A stretch of DNA of 32,666 nt from an uncultured Oscillospiraceae bacterium (GCA_944387055.1 CALXDL010000014.1:1-32666), one strand, 5' to 3'; positions 16,997 through 24,957 are shown, counted from the first letter of the stretch. Notes: generated by a model from the sequence alone, not told the origin. Program-made: numbers and translations.

Positions 16997-17213
16997 AGCA
17001 GAGGCTATATACCAAATCCTGTTTGACGCGATAGCCTCTGCTATGCGTCAAACGCCGAAACACAATGGTCTAGTTGCAACTGAGTCCCCTCATTTCATAT
17101 TAGATCTCCAAGGGTGTCTGGGCAACACCAAACGGGAGGACACCGCCTCCCTTCACAGCCCAGTATCCTAATTTGCTCACAGGACCGACATGCACACACC
17201 TCACTTGGAAATC
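16997..17213 (-). ncRNA. Candidate structured leader RNA upstream of the CD3324-like gene
   Basis: A promoter at 17248-17220 would start a transcript near 17213 that runs about 250 nt before the start codon at 16963. In minus-strand order it can form a long-range helix (TCCAAG with CTTGGA, and GGTGT with ACACC, about 17208-17105). Inside this helix sit CTGGGC/GCCCAG and GGGAGG/CCTCCC stems. Then comes GTTTGACGC (17053-17045) with GCGTCAAAC (17029-17021), whose loop AGCAGAGGCTAT (17042-17031) is fully complementary to ATAGCCTCTGCT (17008-16997). This last part is a pseudoknot or a two-state switch 33 nt before the start codon. I match it to no known riboswitch. Confidence 0.5.
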
Positions 17214-17219
17214 GCCAAT

Positions 17220-17248
17220 AGGATATCATCTCCGAAAAAGGCTGTCAA
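17220..17248 (-). promoter_or_regulatory. SigA promoter for the structured leader and CD3324-like gene
   Basis: On the minus strand, TTGACA (17248-17243), 17 nt and TATCCT (17225-17220). The -35 is consensus and the spacing ideal. Confidence 0.7.
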
Positions 17249-17269
17249 GCCTGCAGGCGCGCGGAAGTG

Positions 17270-17315
17270 GCTACAAGAACACCGCGGAGCTTTCGCTCCG
17301 CGGTGTTCTTGTAGC
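17270..17315. terminator. Very stable 21-bp hairpin after the radical SAM gene
   Basis: A perfect 21-bp stem (17270-17290 with 17295-17315) encloses a TTTC loop, beginning GCTACAAGAACACC on the plus strand. It starts 1 nt beyond the radical SAM stop codon. There is no T run on the minus strand and only TTT on the plus strand, so it may protect the 3' end of the mRNA or act as an imperfect terminator. Confidence 0.6.
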
Positions 17316-17316
17316 T

Positions 17317-18186
17317 TTAAAGGCCCCGCCACTCCTCTGGGCGGAGACGGCTCAGGTCGTGCTCCGCTGCATCGATGGCGCGCAGCATAGCCTCCTTGTC
17401 CTGGTTCAGTGTCCCCTTGAGCGCCAGATAATTGCTGGCGTGGTTCATACGGAACACGCTGCCCGGGCTGTCCAGCCGTTCCACCAGCAGGCGGGTCTCC
17501 TCCAGCACCTGGGGCGGAGAGAGCAGCTGGAAGGAACCGTCCCGCACCCAGTCATAGAGCGGCGTCTCCTCCTCCACCATCAGCGTCAGCATGCCGATAT
17601 ACTCCGGGTCCATGGCATTGAAGGCCTCCGCCGTCTCGATGGCATGGCGTTCCAGCAGTTCCGGGCCGCCCAGGCCCGTGATGGCAGTGACGGACAGCGC
17701 GATGCCGCACCGGCGGACCTTCTGTCCCATCTCTACGATCTCTGCCGATAGATGTCCCTTATGCATCCGCTCCAGGACAGTGTCACATCCGGACTCCAGG
17801 CCCATATAGACCATGGTGAGCCCCTTCTCCCGCAGGGTCCGCAGCTCCTCCTCCGTACGGATCCGGATGGAGGAAGGGGAGGCATAGCACGTCACGCGCT
17901 CACACTCTGGGAAGAGCGTCCGGACGGTATCCAGGATGGTATACAGCTCCGAAGCCCTGCGGACCAGCGCATCTCCGTCCGCCAGGAAGACCCGGCCCAC
18001 ATGCCGATAGGTCTGGCGGGCCATCCGGAAGTCCTCCAGCACCTCTTCCAGCGGCCGGAGAGCAAAACGCTTCTCCTTGTACATGCTGCAGAAGGCACAG
18101 GTGTTGTGGCTGCATCCATAGGTCACTTGGACGATGAGACTGTACGCCTCGGAGGGGGGGCGGAACACGCGGCCGAAGTATCTCAT
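17317..18186 (-). CDS. Radical SAM protein with a CX4CX2C cluster motif
   Basis: This 289-aa protein binds a [4Fe-4S] cluster and SAM, as shown by GCSHNTCAFCSMYK: Cys25, Cys30 and Cys33, spaced CX4CX2C where the canonical spacing is CX3CX2C. YMGLESGCD and AITGLGG are radical SAM core strands. This spacing belongs to a recognised subgroup of Elp3/YgiQ-like radical SAM proteins without known substrate; no B12 or extra cluster domain is visible. The start at 18186 overlaps the aminotransferase stop (ATGA) with TGGAGAAG upstream, so the two are coupled. The open frame up to 18228 is shadow of that gene. Confidence 0.85.
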   Translation of the reverse strand: MRYFGRVFRPPSEAYSLIVQVTYGCSHNTCAFCSMYKEKRFALRPLEEVLEDFRMARQTYRHVGRVFLADGDALVRRASELYTILDTVRTLFPECERVTCYASPSSIRIRTEEELRTLREKGLTMVYMGLESGCDTVLERMHKGHLSAEIVEMGQKVRRCGIALSVTAITGLGGPELLERHAIETAEAFNAMDPEYIGMLTLMVEEETPLYDWVRDGSFQLLSPPQVLEETRLLVERLDSPGSVFRMNHASNYLALKGTLNQDKEAMLRAIDAAEHDLSRLRPEEWRGL

Positions 18187-19457
18187 ACGCCCAGCTTCTC
18201 CAGGGCCGCCATCTTCAGGCACGTGCACAGCACATCGATGGCCTGCTCCAGCTCCTCCACCGGGGGCAGAGAGGGCGCGATGCGGATGTTGCTGTCCTCA
18301 GGGTCCTTCCCATAGGGGAACGTGGCGCCGGCACCTGTCATGGTGACGCCTGCCTCTTTACACAGGGCCAGCGTCCGCTTGGCAGTACCAGGCATGGCAT
18401 TGAGCGAGACGAAATAGCCGCCCTTGGGCCGCCGCCAGGAGGCGATCTCCAGCGGTGCGATCTCGCGGTCCAGCGCGTCCACCACACAGCGGAACTTGGG
18501 AGCCATGATGGCAGCGTGCTTGCGCATCAGTTCCAGCGTATGGGCCTTATCTTTGAGATAGAGCACATGGCGCTGCTGGTTCACCTTGTCGAAGCTGATG
18601 ACCTGGACGGTGAGGAGCCTCTCCATGTAGGCCATGTTGGCTTCTGAGCAAGCGAAGCAGGAGATGCCCGCGCCGGGCAGCGTCACCTTGGAGGTGGAGG
18701 CGAACTCGAACACCATGTCGGCGTTCCCATACGCAGCGCAGGCACTGAGGATATCCGGGAACTCCACATACTCCCCCTCGAATTCGTGGATGCAGTACGC
18801 GTTGTCCCACATCAGCAGGAAATCCGGCGCCGCCGGCTTCATGGAGGCGATGCGGCGGATGGTCGCGTCAGAGTAGATGATGCCGTCGGGATTGGAGTAT
18901 TTGGGCACGTTCCACATGCCCTTCACTGCCGGATCCTGGATGGCCGCTTCCACGGCGTCCATGTCCGGGCCCTCATCGGTCATGGGGATGGTGATGAGCT
19001 CGAACCCGAAAGACTCGGTCACCTTGAAATGGCGGTCATAGCCGGGAGCCGGGCACAACCACTTCACCACCGGTTCCTTGCACCAGGGCCGCTCCGAGTG
19101 GAGCAGGCCATGGGTATAGGCTTTGGAAATGGTGTCGTACATCAGCTGTAAGCTGGCGTTCCCGCCTACGAACACCTGCTCGGGCTTGCAGCCCAGGATC
19201 TCCGCGAACAGCCGCTTGGCGGCCGGCAGGCCGGAGAGCTCGCCGTAATTGCGCACGTCGATGCCATCAGACACATAATCCTCAGGCCTCTGCATCAGCT
19301 GGAACATATCGCTCACCAGGTCCAGCTGCGCCTTTCCGGGCTTGCCCCGGGCCATATTCAGGCACAGGCCCTTGGCCTTTTCCTCCTCGAACGTCTTGCA
19401 GACGCGGGCGTACTCCGCTTTTCGCTCTTGTGCGGTCATCTTGGGATAGGCGGTCAT
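18183..19457 (-). CDS. Class I aminotransferase, probably aspartate aminotransferase (AspT_Ce type)
   Basis: This 424-aa PLP enzyme carries the Schiff-base lysine at 257 (STSKVTLPGAG) and the cofactor contacts KYSNPDG (Asn189) and MWDNAY (Asp218). The layout, with the N-terminal LNMARGKP and a SLQLMYD substrate segment, resembles the Ic-subgroup aspartate aminotransferases (AspT_Ce family). Other amino or keto acids remain possible. It would link aspartate, the pyrB substrate, to oxaloacetate. The start is 19457, with GGAAAGGAAG upstream; an in-frame ATG at 19481 lies before that site. It has its own promoter. Confidence 0.88.
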   Translation of the reverse strand: MTAYPKMTAQERKAEYARVCKTFEEEKAKGLCLNMARGKPGKAQLDLVSDMFQLMQRPEDYVSDGIDVRNYGELSGLPAAKRLFAEILGCKPEQVFVGGNASLQLMYDTISKAYTHGLLHSERPWCKEPVVKWLCPAPGYDRHFKVTESFGFELITIPMTDEGPDMDAVEAAIQDPAVKGMWNVPKYSNPDGIIYSDATIRRIASMKPAAPDFLLMWDNAYCIHEFEGEYVEFPDILSACAAYGNADMVFEFASTSKVTLPGAGISCFACSEANMAYMERLLTVQVISFDKVNQQRHVLYLKDKAHTLELMRKHAAIMAPKFRCVVDALDREIAPLEIASWRRPKGGYFVSLNAMPGTAKRTLALCKEAGVTMTGAGATFPYGKDPEDSNIRIAPSLPPVEELEQAIDVLCTCLKMAALEKLGV

Positions 19458-19506
19458 ATCGATCTCTTCCTTTCCACGCATTTTGGCTTTTCATCGGATC
19501 TGGTCC

Positions 19507-19535
19507 AGTATAACGAGTTTTTCGAGAACTTTCAA
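19507..19535 (-). promoter_or_regulatory. SigA promoter of the aminotransferase-radical SAM operon
   Basis: On the minus strand, TTGAAA (19535-19530), 17 nt and TATACT (19512-19507). The leader is about 45 nt. Confidence 0.8.
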
Positions 19536-19569
19536 GCTCTATTTCCCCGTCCTGTCTCCCTTTTCGTGT

Positions 19570-19605
19570 AAAAGGCGGCGTCCTCCGCCTGGACGGAGGA
19601 CGCCG
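19570..19605 (-). terminator. Rho-independent terminator of the cysteine-rich protein gene
   Basis: On the minus strand, CGGCGTCCTCCG pairs with CGGAGGACGCCG (12 bp, loop TCCAGG), followed by CCTTTT. It lies 17 nt after the stop codon of the cysteine-rich gene. Confidence 0.85.
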
Positions 19606-19621
19606 GATCCAGTATGTCTGC

Positions 19622-19972
19622 TCATTTGGCGCAGTTGCAGCCCTCGTCACCGGTGACGCATCCATCGCCCGCACAGGCGATGGTAGGGTCGCTGCTGGTG
19701 AACTCCACGCTGTAGCGCACAGGGATGGACAAGCAGACCTGCTGCGTCATCACCAGAGTGCAGAACGCGCCGGAGGCATCTGTCGTACAAGTGACAGTCG
19801 GTGTGCCCTGGCAGGTCGCTACCACTGTCCCGATCGTCGCCACAGGCCGCAGCGTCGCATACGCGCTGACGTCCGTGCATTGGAGGACGGTCTTGTCACA
19901 GCCGCGAGTACATGCTTCGTTTGGTGGATAGGGTGCGATCGGCTCATGCTCATAGGCCTCGTTGATACGCAA
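19622..19972 (-). CDS. Cysteine-rich protein of unknown function
   Basis: With the TTG start at 19972 (GAGGGA 6 nt upstream), this is 116 aa with 11 cysteines. A proline/acid-rich head (YEHEPIAPYPPNEA) precedes CTRGCDKTVLQC, then a beta-rich, threonine-rich middle (VATIGTVVATCQGTPTVTCTT), then QQVCLSIPVRYSVEF and a CAGDGCVTGDEGCNC tail. There is no signal peptide. Cys-rich beta proteins with an 'xCVxIPV' strand occur in spore-former genomes and a spore-surface role is possible, but I do not recognise the family. The upstream frame (to 20263) has shadow-like composition and is not included. Confidence 0.6.
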   Translation of the reverse strand: MRINEAYEHEPIAPYPPNEACTRGCDKTVLQCTDVSAYATLRPVATIGTVVATCQGTPTVTCTTDASGAFCTLVMTQQVCLSIPVRYSVEFTSSDPTIACAGDGCVTGDEGCNCAK

Positions 19973-20243
19973 AGTCGTTCCCTCGTTTCCTGGAGATTGC
20001 ACCCCGGGCGCTCCGCGCCTTATCGGGATGCGTTCCATCCTATGCGGCCGCCGGGCGCTGTGCGCCTGGTCCATCTGCATTTCATCCAGATGTCCGCCGG
20101 CAGGTACTGCCTGCGCCGCAGGGTCGCTGATACAGCCAGTCGCTCCGCCCGTCCTCTTTCTGTGCTCTCTGACGCGGCGGGCCGAGGCGCTGGCCAAGAG
20201 CGTGCCGTGCACCCTGCTGCCCGATATTCTCTGCGCAGGACTC
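19973..20243. other. Divergent intergenic stretch, no gene seen
   Basis: This is GC-rich sequence between the cysteine-rich gene and the MATE gene promoter. Frames are open on both strands, but none has a ribosome site or a plausible protein. A minus-strand promoter for the cysteine-rich gene must lie here; I see no clear SigA boxes, which would fit a sporulation sigma factor. Confidence 0.4.
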
Positions 20244-20271
20244 TTGCTTTTTCCACCGTCCATGTTAAGAT
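20244..20271 (+). promoter_or_regulatory. Possible promoter of the first MATE gene
   Basis: TTGCTT (20244-20249), a 16-nt spacer and TAAGAT (20266-20271). Boxes are moderate; the position 46 nt before the start codon is suitable. Confidence 0.45.
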
Positions 20272-20317
20272 ATGTTTAGGATCTTATCGGTTTCCGGTAA
20301 AGATGGGAGGAATGGAT

Positions 20318-21670
20318 ATGGAAGACCAGCAGGAGCAGAAGTATCAGCAGATGACACAGACCCCTGTCCCCCGCCTCATCGTACATCTGGCGCTGCCCTG
20401 CATCATCAGTATGCTGGTGACTGCGTTCTACAACATGGCGGATACCTTTTTCGTCGGTATGATGGACAGCGACAGCGCCACTGGCGCCGTGGGCGTGGTG
20501 TTCTCCGTCATGGCGGTCATCCAGGCCGTAGGCTTCTTCTTCGGTCACGGCAGCGGGAATTACATCTCCCGTGAATTGGGCAAGCACCATTTCGAAGAAG
20601 CTTCCACCATGGCTTCCACCGGCTTTTTCTACGCCCTGCTGACGGGCCTGGTCATCTGTGTGCTGGGCCTGATCTTTTTGACGCCGATGGCCACCTTGCT
20701 GGGCTCCACGCCTACTATCTTGCCCTACGCCAAAGATTATCTGCGGGTCATCCTTCTGGGCGCACCGTGGATGACGGCCTCTCTCGTGCTGAACAACCAG
20801 CTGCGTTTCCAGGGCAGTGCTGTTTACGGCATGCTGGGCATCACCAGCGGCGCAGTGCTCAACATCGGTCTGGATCCCCTGCTGATCTTCGTCTTCGACA
20901 TGGGCGTGGCCGGGGCCGCCTGGGCCACCATCATCAGCCAGTTCGTCAGCTTCTGCCTGCTGCTCGTCGGCTGTACCCGGGGCGGGAACCTCCGCCTCCA
21001 CATCTCCAAAGTGCGGTTCAAATGGGTCTATTTCAAGACGATCATCCAGGGCGGTCTCCCTTCCCTGGCCCGGCAGGGGCTGGCCTCCATCGCCACGATC
21101 TGCCTCAATCGCGCCGCAGGTCCCTATGGAGATGCGGCCATCGCAGCCATGAGCGTCGTGCAGCGGATCATGACGTTCGGCGCCTCCGCCATGATCGGCT
21201 TCGGACAGGGGTTCCAGCCGGTGTGCGGCTTCAACTTTGGCGCCCAGCTGTACGATCGGGTGAAAGAGGGGTTCTGGTTCTGCGTCAAGACCTCCACGGT
21301 CTTCCTCTTCGTGGTGGGCGCTCTGGGCTTCCTATTCGCTCCGGAGATCGTCGCCGTGTTCCGGGACAGTCCGGATGTCATCGCTTTCGGCGCCACCGCT
21401 CTGCGGTTCCAGTGCGTCACCTTCTGTTTCCAGGGCTGGATCACTATGTGCAACATGATGCTCCAGACCATCGGCCGCACAGTGCCTGCCACCTTCCTCG
21501 CCATGGCCAGACAGGGCATCTTCTTCATCCCGCTGGTCTTCATCCTCTCTGCGGCGTTGGGCTTCTTGGGCGTGCAGATGTGTCAGTCCGTCTCCGACCT
21601 GATCACGCTGCTGTGCGCCGTCCCCCTCCAGTGCCGCATCATGCGGGAGATGTCCCCGGCAAAGATCTGA
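20318..21670 (+). CDS. MATE-family multidrug/metabolite exporter
   Basis: This 450-aa membrane protein has about twelve hydrophobic segments in two MatE halves. The typical start PRLIVHLALPCIISMLVTAFYN-MADTFFVG is present (shown split), as is QGFQPVCGFNFGAQ in the second half, the MATE signature region. MATE proteins export cationic compounds against Na+ or H+ entry; the substrate cannot be read from sequence. ATG 20318 has GGGAGGA 6 nt upstream; an in-frame ATG at 20312 is an alternative. The long open frame before it is not coding. Confidence 0.92.
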   Translation: MEDQQEQKYQQMTQTPVPRLIVHLALPCIISMLVTAFYNMADTFFVGMMDSDSATGAVGVVFSVMAVIQAVGFFFGHGSGNYISRELGKHHFEEASTMASTGFFYALLTGLVICVLGLIFLTPMATLLGSTPTILPYAKDYLRVILLGAPWMTASLVLNNQLRFQGSAVYGMLGITSGAVLNIGLDPLLIFVFDMGVAGAAWATIISQFVSFCLLLVGCTRGGNLRLHISKVRFKWVYFKTIIQGGLPSLARQGLASIATICLNRAAGPYGDAAIAAMSVVQRIMTFGASAMIGFGQGFQPVCGFNFGAQLYDRVKEGFWFCVKTSTVFLFVVGALGFLFAPEIVAVFRDSPDVIAFGATALRFQCVTFCFQGWITMCNMMLQTIGRTVPATFLAMARQGIFFIPLVFILSAALGFLGVQMCQSVSDLITLLCAVPLQCRIMREMSPAKI

Positions 21671-21730
21671 GCCCTCTCCCCGGCAGCTGATCCCCCATGG
21701 TCTCCCCTCTCGTTAAAGATCAGACACCCA

Positions 21731-21759
21731 TTGACGGGGCAGTGGACCAGGAGTAGAAT
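21731..21759 (+). promoter_or_regulatory. SigA promoter of the split transketolase operon
   Basis: TTGACG (21731-21736), 17 nt and TAGAAT (21754-21759). It starts a leader of about 140 nt. Confidence 0.75.
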
Positions 21760-21774
21760 GGACATAGGTCTCAA

Positions 21775-21797
21775 GCTGCGCCGGTCAGCGGCGCAGC
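21775..21797 (+). other. Hairpin in the transketolase leader
   Basis: GCTGCGCC (21775-21782) and GGCGCAGC (21790-21797) pair around a 7-nt loop and are followed by CCTTTCTT, a weak terminator-like arrangement within the leader. A second weak hairpin (AGCTGGC with GCCAGTT, about 21858-21879) follows. No T-box or known riboswitch motif is visible. Confidence 0.35.
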
Positions 21798-21908
21798 CCT
21801 TTCTTGCTGCTGCGAGGACCGCGTCCCGGCGCAGAGCGAGCTCGAACAGGCGCAGCTGGCTGTAGGGGCCAGTTGACGTTCTATGAATAGGGAAAGGAAG
21901 AAGGACGG

Positions 21909-22742
21909 ATGGACGAAAGACGGATAAAAGAATTGGCAGCGGAGATCCGGTTGGAAACGCTGCGCGTGATCCATTCCAGAGGCTTCGGACACGTAGGCGG
22001 ATCCATGGACTTGGCCGACGTGATGGCGGTACTGTACGGTGCCGTCATGGAATACGATCCGAAGCAGCCGCGCTGGGAAGACCGGGATTGGCTCGTGATG
22101 TCTAAGGGACACGCGGGTCCGGTGGCATACGCCACGTTCGGTCTCATGGGCTATTATCCCAAGGAGGAAGCCTATACGCTCAACCAGCCCCACACCAAGT
22201 TCCCCAGCCATATGGACCGCAAGCTGACGCCGGGCGTCGATCTGACCACCGGCTCTCTGGGACAGGGCGCTTCTACGGCGGTCGGCGCGGCCCTGGGCAA
22301 CAAGATCGACGGACGGAAGAGCCGGGTCTATGCCATCCTGGGAGATGGTGAGCTGGATGAGGGCGAGATATGGGAGGCGTTCCACTTCGCATACGCCCAT
22401 AAGCTGGACAACCTGCTCTTCTTCGTGGACAAGAACGGATATCAGCTGGATGGTCCCACCGACGATATCCTGGCCCACAGCGACATCGCAGCCAAGTGCG
22501 CAGCGTTCGGCCTGTACACCCAGGAGATCGACGGACATGACGTAACGGCCATCTATGAGGCCATCCAGAACGCACAGTCCAAGAAGGGCGTTCCGTCCTG
22601 CATCGTGCTAGACACGATCAAAGGAAAGGGCGCGACGTTCGCAGAGCCGAAGCGTGAACATTCGTCCCAGCCCAAGGAAGAGCAGTGGGCAGAAGCTCTC
22701 GCTGCGGCGGAGCAGGCCCTGGAAACGATCAGGAAGGCATGA
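21909..22742 (+). CDS. Transketolase, N-terminal (thiamine diphosphate-binding) subunit
   Basis: This 277-aa half-transketolase has SKGHAGPVAYA, GSLGQGASTAVGAALG and the thiamine-diphosphate/Mg motif GDGELDEG (145-152) closing with NGYQLDG. With the next gene it makes an active enzyme that moves two-carbon units between sugar phosphates, supplying ribose 5-phosphate in anaerobes lacking the oxidative pentose path. Split-subunit enzymes also serve special sugars (for example apulose phosphate), so the substrate is open. AAAGGAAG precedes the ATG. Confidence 0.92.
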   Translation: MDERRIKELAAEIRLETLRVIHSRGFGHVGGSMDLADVMAVLYGAVMEYDPKQPRWEDRDWLVMSKGHAGPVAYATFGLMGYYPKEEAYTLNQPHTKFPSHMDRKLTPGVDLTTGSLGQGASTAVGAALGNKIDGRKSRVYAILGDGELDEGEIWEAFHFAYAHKLDNLLFFVDKNGYQLDGPTDDILAHSDIAAKCAAFGLYTQEIDGHDVTAIYEAIQNAQSKKGVPSCIVLDTIKGKGATFAEPKREHSSQPKEEQWAEALAAAEQALETIRKA

Positions 22743-22756
22743 GGAGGGCGGAAACG

Positions 22757-23731
22757 ATGGACGTGAAAGTAATCGGAAAACACGAGAAGGACGCCCGGGC
22801 CTGCCGAGACGCCCTGGCATTGACTCTGGACGAACTGATGGCGCAGGACAAGCGTATCTGCTATGTGGACTGCGACCTGATGAGCTGTGTGAACACGAAG
22901 CGGCTGCGGGAGCATTATCCGGAGCGCGCCTTCGAGGCGGGCATCGCGGAGGGGAACGCCGCCGGCGTAGCGGCGGGCCTGGCGGCCACGGGGAAGAAAG
23001 TGTTCTTCCACTCTTTCGGGACCTTCTCCTCCCGGCGCTGCTATGATCAGATCTATATGTCCGCAGCTTACGCAGGGCTGACCGTGCATGTGCTCGGCAG
23101 CGACGCGGGCGTGTCTGCGGCGTTCAACGGCGGGACGCACATGCCGTTGGAAGATGGTGCGATGTATCTGAGCATCCCCGAGAGCACGGTCTTGGATCCT
23201 GCGGACTATGCACAGTTGGAAAGCATCACGCGGCAGCTGCCCGGCATCGAACACGGTGTGACGTACACGCGGTTCGTGCGCAAGGGCGTGATACAGGTGT
23301 ATGAGGACGGGAGCACCTTCGAGATCGGTAAGGGTGTGGTGCTCCATGAGAGCGCGGCCGACCAGGCCACCGTCATCGCGTCCGGCATCTTGGTAGACGA
23401 GGCGCTCAAGGCGTGGGAAGCGCTGGCGGCTGAGGGCATCGCCGTGCGGGTGATCGACATGTTCACCTGGAAGCCGCTGGATGAGGACTTGGTGGAGAAG
23501 GCTGCCCGGGAGACCGGCGCCATCGTCACAGCGGAGAACCACAATGTCACCTGCGGTCTGGGGTCTGTGGTGGCCAACTGTCTGGCCCGGCGCTGCCCCA
23601 CCGTGCAGGAGTTCGTCGGCGTCCAGGATCGGTTCGGTCAGGTCGGCCCTCAGGATTTCTTGATGGACGAGTATGGCCTGCGGACCGCCGATATCATCTG
23701 CGCGGTCAAGCGCGTCATCGCACGGAAATGA
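22757..23731 (+). CDS. Transketolase, C-terminal (pyrimidine-binding) subunit
   Basis: This 324-aa partner has the pyrimidine-binding domain (FEAGIAEGNAAGVAAGLAATG, with the catalytic Glu, followed by FHSFGTF) and the C-terminal transketolase domain (IRVIDMFTWKPLD-type strand and the TAENHNVTCGLGS loop). It lies 14 nt after the N-terminal subunit, with GAGGAGGG upstream of ATG 22757. The pair has its own promoter and terminator. Confidence 0.92.
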   Translation: MDVKVIGKHEKDARACRDALALTLDELMAQDKRICYVDCDLMSCVNTKRLREHYPERAFEAGIAEGNAAGVAAGLAATGKKVFFHSFGTFSSRRCYDQIYMSAAYAGLTVHVLGSDAGVSAAFNGGTHMPLEDGAMYLSIPESTVLDPADYAQLESITRQLPGIEHGVTYTRFVRKGVIQVYEDGSTFEIGKGVVLHESAADQATVIASGILVDEALKAWEALAAEGIAVRVIDMFTWKPLDEDLVEKAARETGAIVTAENHNVTCGLGSVVANCLARRCPTVQEFVGVQDRFGQVGPQDFLMDEYGLRTADIICAVKRVIARK

Positions 23732-23745
23732 GCACTGGTGATAGG

Positions 23746-23776
23746 AAGAGGACTGCCATCTGGCAGTCCTCTTTTT
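23746..23776 (+). terminator. Rho-independent terminator of the transketolase operon
   Basis: AGAGGACTGCC (23747-23757) and GGCAGTCCTCT (23762-23772) form an 11-bp stem around ATCT, followed by TTTT. Confidence 0.93.
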
Positions 23777-23826
23777 CTGCGTCCGTTTTTCTTCCCGCCC
23801 CGGCAGCGCTCCACGCCTCCAGGTAT

Positions 23827-24933
23827 TCATACCAGCGTCAGGTCTCCGTCCTTCACCCATCCCGCTTTCCGGCAGAAATAGTTGATGAGCGGACAGAGCA
23901 CTGCTGGCAGGATGAAGGAGATCATCAGCAGGCCCAGCCAATCGAACGCTGTGGGCACGATGGCAGAAGCACCGTTGGCAAGGGCCGTCTCGCTCGGTGA
24001 GAGCCATCCAGTCCACACGCCCAGCTGCCCACACAGTCCACAGGTCCCCATACCGGAATTGATGGCCGCACCATTCATCTCCAATTGGAATAGACAGGTG
24101 GCAATCGGCCCCGTGATGGCGGAGGTCACCGTGGGTGCGATCCAAATGCGCGGGTTCTTCACGATGTTCGGCATCTGGAGCATCGAGGTCCCCAGCCCTT
24201 GGCTCACCAATCCGCCCCAGCGGTTCTCCGGGAAGCTCATCACAGCGAAGCCCACCATCTGGGCGCAGCAGCCAGCCACGGCCGCTCCGCCAGCCAGTCC
24301 CGTCAGTCCCAGGACCGAACAGATGGCCGCCGAGGAGATAGGCAGCGTCAGCGCCACACCCACCAGTACCGACACCAAGATGCCCATCCAGAATGGCTGG
24401 AGCGCCGTGGCCTGCATGATGAGCTGGCCGAAAGCGCTGGCCACGGCACCGATGGGCGGCGCGATGATCCACGCCGCGCCCACACCGATCAAGATGGTCA
24501 CGATGGGCGTCACCAGGATGTCCACCTTCGTCTCCTTGCTGACGGCCTTGCCGCACTCAGCAGCGATGATGGCCACGAACAACACCGCCAACGGTCCGCC
24601 TGCCTGGCCCAGCACGTTGCAGGCGTATCCCACTGTAGCCAGTGAGAAGAGCACCAGCGGGGGTGCCTGGAGCGCGTATCCGATCGCGACGGCCATAGCG
24701 GCGCCGCTCATGAAAGACGCCAGCCCTCCCACCGTATATCCGACTCCGTTGATGGAGACGATCTCCTCTGTCAGGATGGCGATGTGGAACTGTGTACCGA
24801 TGGTGTTGAGGATGGTCCCGATCAGCAGCGAACAGAACAGCCCCTGGGCCATGGCGCCCAGGGCGTCGATCCCATACCGTTTGGCAGAGAAGATGATGTC
24901 TTTGCGCGCCAGGAATGCGTTTACCTTTTTCAT
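23827..24933 (-). CDS. Orphan PTS-EIIC-like membrane protein (PTS_EIIC_2/PfoR type), candidate niacin transporter
   Basis: This 368-aa integral membrane protein is glycine/alanine-rich, with about ten hydrophobic segments, and ends in LINYFCRKAGW. It fits the PTS_EIIC_2 (PfoR-like) family: YGIDALGAMAQGLF near the start, AAPPIGAVASAFG, GGAAVAGCCAQMVGFAVMSF and NSGMGTCGLCGQ. There is no EIIA or EIIB domain, and no such gene is nearby, so sugar phosphotransfer is doubtful. The start at 24933 is preceded by a weak AGGGA. A strong promoter carries a NiaR-type operator over its -10 box, pointing to control by nicotinate; transport of niacin or a related precursor is my inference. Confidence 0.75.
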   Translation of the reverse strand: MKKVNAFLARKDIIFSAKRYGIDALGAMAQGLFCSLLIGTILNTIGTQFHIAILTEEIVSINGVGYTVGGLASFMSGAAMAVAIGYALQAPPLVLFSLATVGYACNVLGQAGGPLAVLFVAIIAAECGKAVSKETKVDILVTPIVTILIGVGAAWIIAPPIGAVASAFGQLIMQATALQPFWMGILVSVLVGVALTLPISSAAICSVLGLTGLAGGAAVAGCCAQMVGFAVMSFPENRWGGLVSQGLGTSMLQMPNIVKNPRIWIAPTVTSAITGPIATCLFQLEMNGAAINSGMGTCGLCGQLGVWTGWLSPSETALANGASAIVPTAFDWLGLLMISFILPAVLCPLINYFCRKAGWVKDGDLTLV

Positions 24934-24957
24934 TGGGATCCCTGCTTCCATATGATG

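Noticed and set aside
16997-17213. 6S RNA, tmRNA, SRP RNA or a known riboswitch
   Set aside because: The long-range helix encloses only about 100 nt and none of the conserved cores (for example TPP, cobalamin, SAM, c-di-GMP) can be found.
18081-18110. Second NiaR-like half site (ACAGGTGT) inside the radical SAM gene
   Set aside because: Only one half is present and it lies within coding sequence.
21766-21908. T-box or riboswitch in the transketolase leader
   Set aside because: No T-box sequence, specifier stem or known aptamer core; only weak GC-rich hairpins.
22553-24556. 667-codon minus-strand frame across the transketolase and EIIC-like genes
   Set aside because: It spans a confirmed terminator and two real genes in other frames and shows no protein family.
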